From an uncultured Clostridia bacterium (GTDB lineage Bacteria > Bacillota > Clostridia > Oscillospirales > Acutalibacteraceae): a DNA stretch of 38,287 nt. Positions 36,369-38,287 of the stretch are shown here, in pieces. Position 1 is the stretch's first letter. The number at the start of each line of letters is the position of its first letter. A program made the translations under genes and the position numbers. Location of the stretch: the NCBI GenBank assembly GCA_945980035.1, contig CAMFQG010000003.1:1-38287 (forward strand), given 5' to 3'. The notes beneath the pieces were generated by a model. That model searched no databases and had not been told where the DNA came from. It saw only the letters and a list, made by a program, of their open reading frames with translations.

Positions 36369-37043
36369 TTAATAGCCTTTATAATATGAACCCTTTGAAG
36401 TGTCAACAGAAGAAGCTTTGTTGACAATAACACCGAGAATTTTGCTTTCATTTCTTTTTAAAACGCTGACCGCTTTGTTAAATTCCGTTGTTGTTGATTT
36501 GTTGTGTGTAATTACAAGCACTACTCCGTCAGCAAGCTTTGCGATAGGCAGAACATCTACTACCACATTTACAGGGGGAGTATCAAAAATGATATAGTCG
36601 TACATTTCTTCAAGCTCAGCAATAAGCTCTGACATACCTGTGCTTGACAGAAGCTCTGAGGGGTTTGGGGGAATTACGCCAAATGAGATAATATCTAAGT
36701 TGTCTAAATTAGTATGGGTGATAATATCTTCCACACTGCATTCATTATTTAAAAAATGCGCCAAACCAAGCTTTGGAGTAGCATCAAAGTGTGTGTGCAC
36801 ACTGGGACGTCGTAAATCACAGTCAACAATAACAACCTTAGTGTTAACCTGTTGGGCAAGAGCTTTTGAAACATTTACGGTTGTAGTTGTTTTTCCCTCA
36901 CCCTTTAAAGGACTTGTAAAAAGAATTTTTTTACATCCCTTTTTTATAAGAGAATACACAAGGTTTGTTCTTGCTTTTTTGTAAGATTCCTCTACCTGAA
37001 AGTTAAGCGCACGGCTTCTTTCTTCGTTTAGTTTTTTAGCCAT
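36369..37043 (-). CDS. CpsD/CapB-type tyrosine-protein kinase
   Basis: ILFTSPLKGEGKTTTTVNVSKALAQ, VIVDCDLRRPSVH, YDYIIFDTPP, C-terminal tyrosine cluster GSYYKGY. ATG at 37043 is preferred over the tracked 37064. Confidence 0.92.
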   Translation of the reverse strand: MAKKLNEERSRALNFQVEESYKKARTNLVYSLIKKGCKKILFTSPLKGEGKTTTTVNVSKALAQQVNTKVVIVDCDLRRPSVHTHFDATPKLGLAHFLNNECSVEDIITHTNLDNLDIISFGVIPPNPSELLSSTGMSELIAELEEMYDYIIFDTPPVNVVVDVLPIAKLADGVVLVITHNKSTTTEFNKAVSVLKRNESKILGVIVNKASSVDTSKGSYYKGY

Positions 37044-37044
37044 A

Positions 37045-37785
37045 TTATTTGCCCTCACTTTCATTTGTATCTATATTTGTATTAATATCTCCCGGCTTTA
37101 TAGAGGACAGGCTGAAATCCGGAACAGCCGCAAGAATAGGAATATTTTCGATTTCAAGCATATCCTGATTATACTTGATTTTAATATCTAACGCTTCCTT
37201 AACAAACACATATATGAGCGCAAGGATAAATCCTAACGCAAAAGCCAACAGGGTGTTTTTGGTAACATTGGGAGAGGTGGGGTATGCAGGAATTGTTGCG
37301 TTATCAACTATTTTTAAGGTTGCGCTGTCCTCAAGTGCAGAAATTACACTTGGTGCTACATTAGCAACACTGTCTGCAATAATTTTTGCTTCTGTTGGAG
37401 ATTTTGCCGCAATAGAAGCGGTAAAGACTTCTGTTTCGCTTTCGTTGCTGAACTTAACCATTGAGCCGATCTGAGACGGGGTATATTTATTATCAAGGTT
37501 GCTTGCTACTTTTTCATAGAAGTTATTTGTCTGCAACATCTCAATGTATGTATTTACAAGATTTGTAGCAAGATTATATGAGCTTAAATCATTGTAGGAG
37601 CTTTCGCCCTTTTTGCTTGTTTCTACATACAGCTTAACGTGAGAAGTATATGTTTTTGGTATAAAAAATTTAGAATACCCAAAGGTTACGATTGCAAAAA
37701 CTACAGCAACAGTCAGCATAATCCACAACCCATGAGTAAAGGTTTTGAAAATATCTTTTATTGAAAATTCAATCTCTTTTTCCAT
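37045..37785 (-). CDS. Wzz/CpsC-type chain-length determinant (capsular polysaccharide biosynthesis protein)
   Basis: Two TM segments flanking an external domain, PTSPNVTKNTLLAFALGFILALIYVFVKEALD. GAGGTG 6 nt before ATG 37785. Confidence 0.9.
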   Translation of the reverse strand: MEKEIEFSIKDIFKTFTHGLWIMLTVAVVFAIVTFGYSKFFIPKTYTSHVKLYVETSKKGESSYNDLSSYNLATNLVNTYIEMLQTNNFYEKVASNLDNKYTPSQIGSMVKFSNESETEVFTASIAAKSPTEAKIIADSVANVAPSVISALEDSATLKIVDNATIPAYPTSPNVTKNTLLAFALGFILALIYVFVKEALDIKIKYNQDMLEIENIPILAAVPDFSLSSIKPGDINTNIDTNESEGK

Positions 37786-37959
37786 TAGTAACACCTCATT
37801 GTAATTACACAGTAATATCTACCCAATTTTACAACAATATATGTCTAAAATCAACTTATTCCGGGTAATTGTAAAGATTTTCTACTATTTTACCAAACCA
37901 TATAAATATAGAAACATAATATTAATACAATAAGACAAGGGACTATCAGCTTTTTCCAC

Positions 37960-37988
37960 TTTACATTTTATTGTGTATATGATAAAAT
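37960..37988 (+). promoter_or_regulatory. Sigma-A type promoter for the small secreted protein at the window end
   Basis: TTTACA (37960-37965), 17-nt spacer, TAAAAT (37983-37988). Confidence 0.6.
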
Positions 37989-38020
37989 TTTAATTTAGGA
38001 TACGGATAATAATAAAAAAG

Positions 38021-38075
38021 GAGAATAGAGATATGAAAAAGTTAGTATCAGCTGTTTCGGTTATACTCATAATTT
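38021..38075. repeat. Exact 55-bp direct repeat, copy 1
   Basis: gagaatagagatatgaaaaagttagtatcagctgtttcggttatactcataattt, identical to 38233-38287. Confidence 0.95.
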
Positions 38076-38248
38076 TTGCGTCATTTATTACAGCCTTTGC
38101 CGCAGGAATAAATGCTAATGAGCAAAGCGTTCTTGCACAGATGAGAACTCCAGCAAATATGAACGGGAATATGGTGTATGTGCCTTCTTCATATGTAAAT
38201 CAGGCAGAGGCACACTTCAACACTATTGATATGAGAATAGAGATATGA
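38033..38248 (+). CDS. Secreted small protein, 3' end probably disrupted by a direct repeat or assembly break
   Basis: Signal peptide MKKLVSAVSVILIIFASFITAFAAG followed by INANEQSVLAQMRTPANMNGNMVYVPSSYVNQAEAHFNTIDM. The last residues RIEI* lie in the second repeat copy. Confidence 0.55.
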   Translation: MKKLVSAVSVILIIFASFITAFAAGINANEQSVLAQMRTPANMNGNMVYVPSSYVNQAEAHFNTIDMRIEI

Positions 38249-38287
38249 AAAAGTTAGTATCAGCTGTTTCGGTTATACTCATAATTT
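38233..38287. repeat. Exact 55-bp direct repeat, copy 2, ending at the window edge
   Basis: Identical to 38021-38075. The preceding base differs (g at 38020 vs t at 38232). Confidence 0.95.

Noticed and set aside
37795-37960. Promoter/leader of the EPS operon on the minus strand
   Set aside because: AT-rich with several poor -10/-35 candidates; none had both good hexamers and 16-18 nt spacing.

Overview
The window looks like chromosome of a low-GC Firmicute, probably a Ruminococcus-like clostridium. That assignment is an inference from the dockerin, Big2 and CHAP proteins and T/E/P-rich linkers. Left part, in order: the last codons of a probable BMP-family lipoprotein followed by its nucleoside-type ABC ATPase and two permeases; a convergent minus-strand block (MIF-like tautomerase, ddl, murF, GNAT, HAD); leuCD; a large secreted CHAP/SH3/Big2 protein; a frame-disrupted secreted-protein gene; an AraC/cupin regulator; a DHHW (AlgX/SGNH-like) membrane protein translationally coupled to a tiny secreted dockerin-like protein with a truncated first repeat; a hairpin-rich intergenic stretch; tatD preceded by an untracked 46-aa membrane ORF; and a solitary phage tail-fibre-like gene. 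Right part (about 37785 down to 18666) is one long minus-strand exopolysaccharide/capsule locus: CpsC, CpsD, polyprenyl-P sugar transferase, RmlABDC, DUF1972 rhamnosyltransferase-like, two GT2, Wzy-like, GT4, GT14, two pyruvyltransferases, an acyltransferase-3, a split FrhB-like protein plus a separate 2x[4Fe-4S] ferredoxin, and Wzx. Most interesting candidates: the split FrhB/ferredoxin with tandem pyruvyltransferases, the DHHW plus truncated-dockerin bicistron, the lone tail-fibre-like gene, and an exact 55-bp repeat ending at the window edge (possible assembly artefact). No CRISPR array, rRNA, tRNA or transposase was recognised. All family calls come from reading protein sequence by eye; no searches were run.
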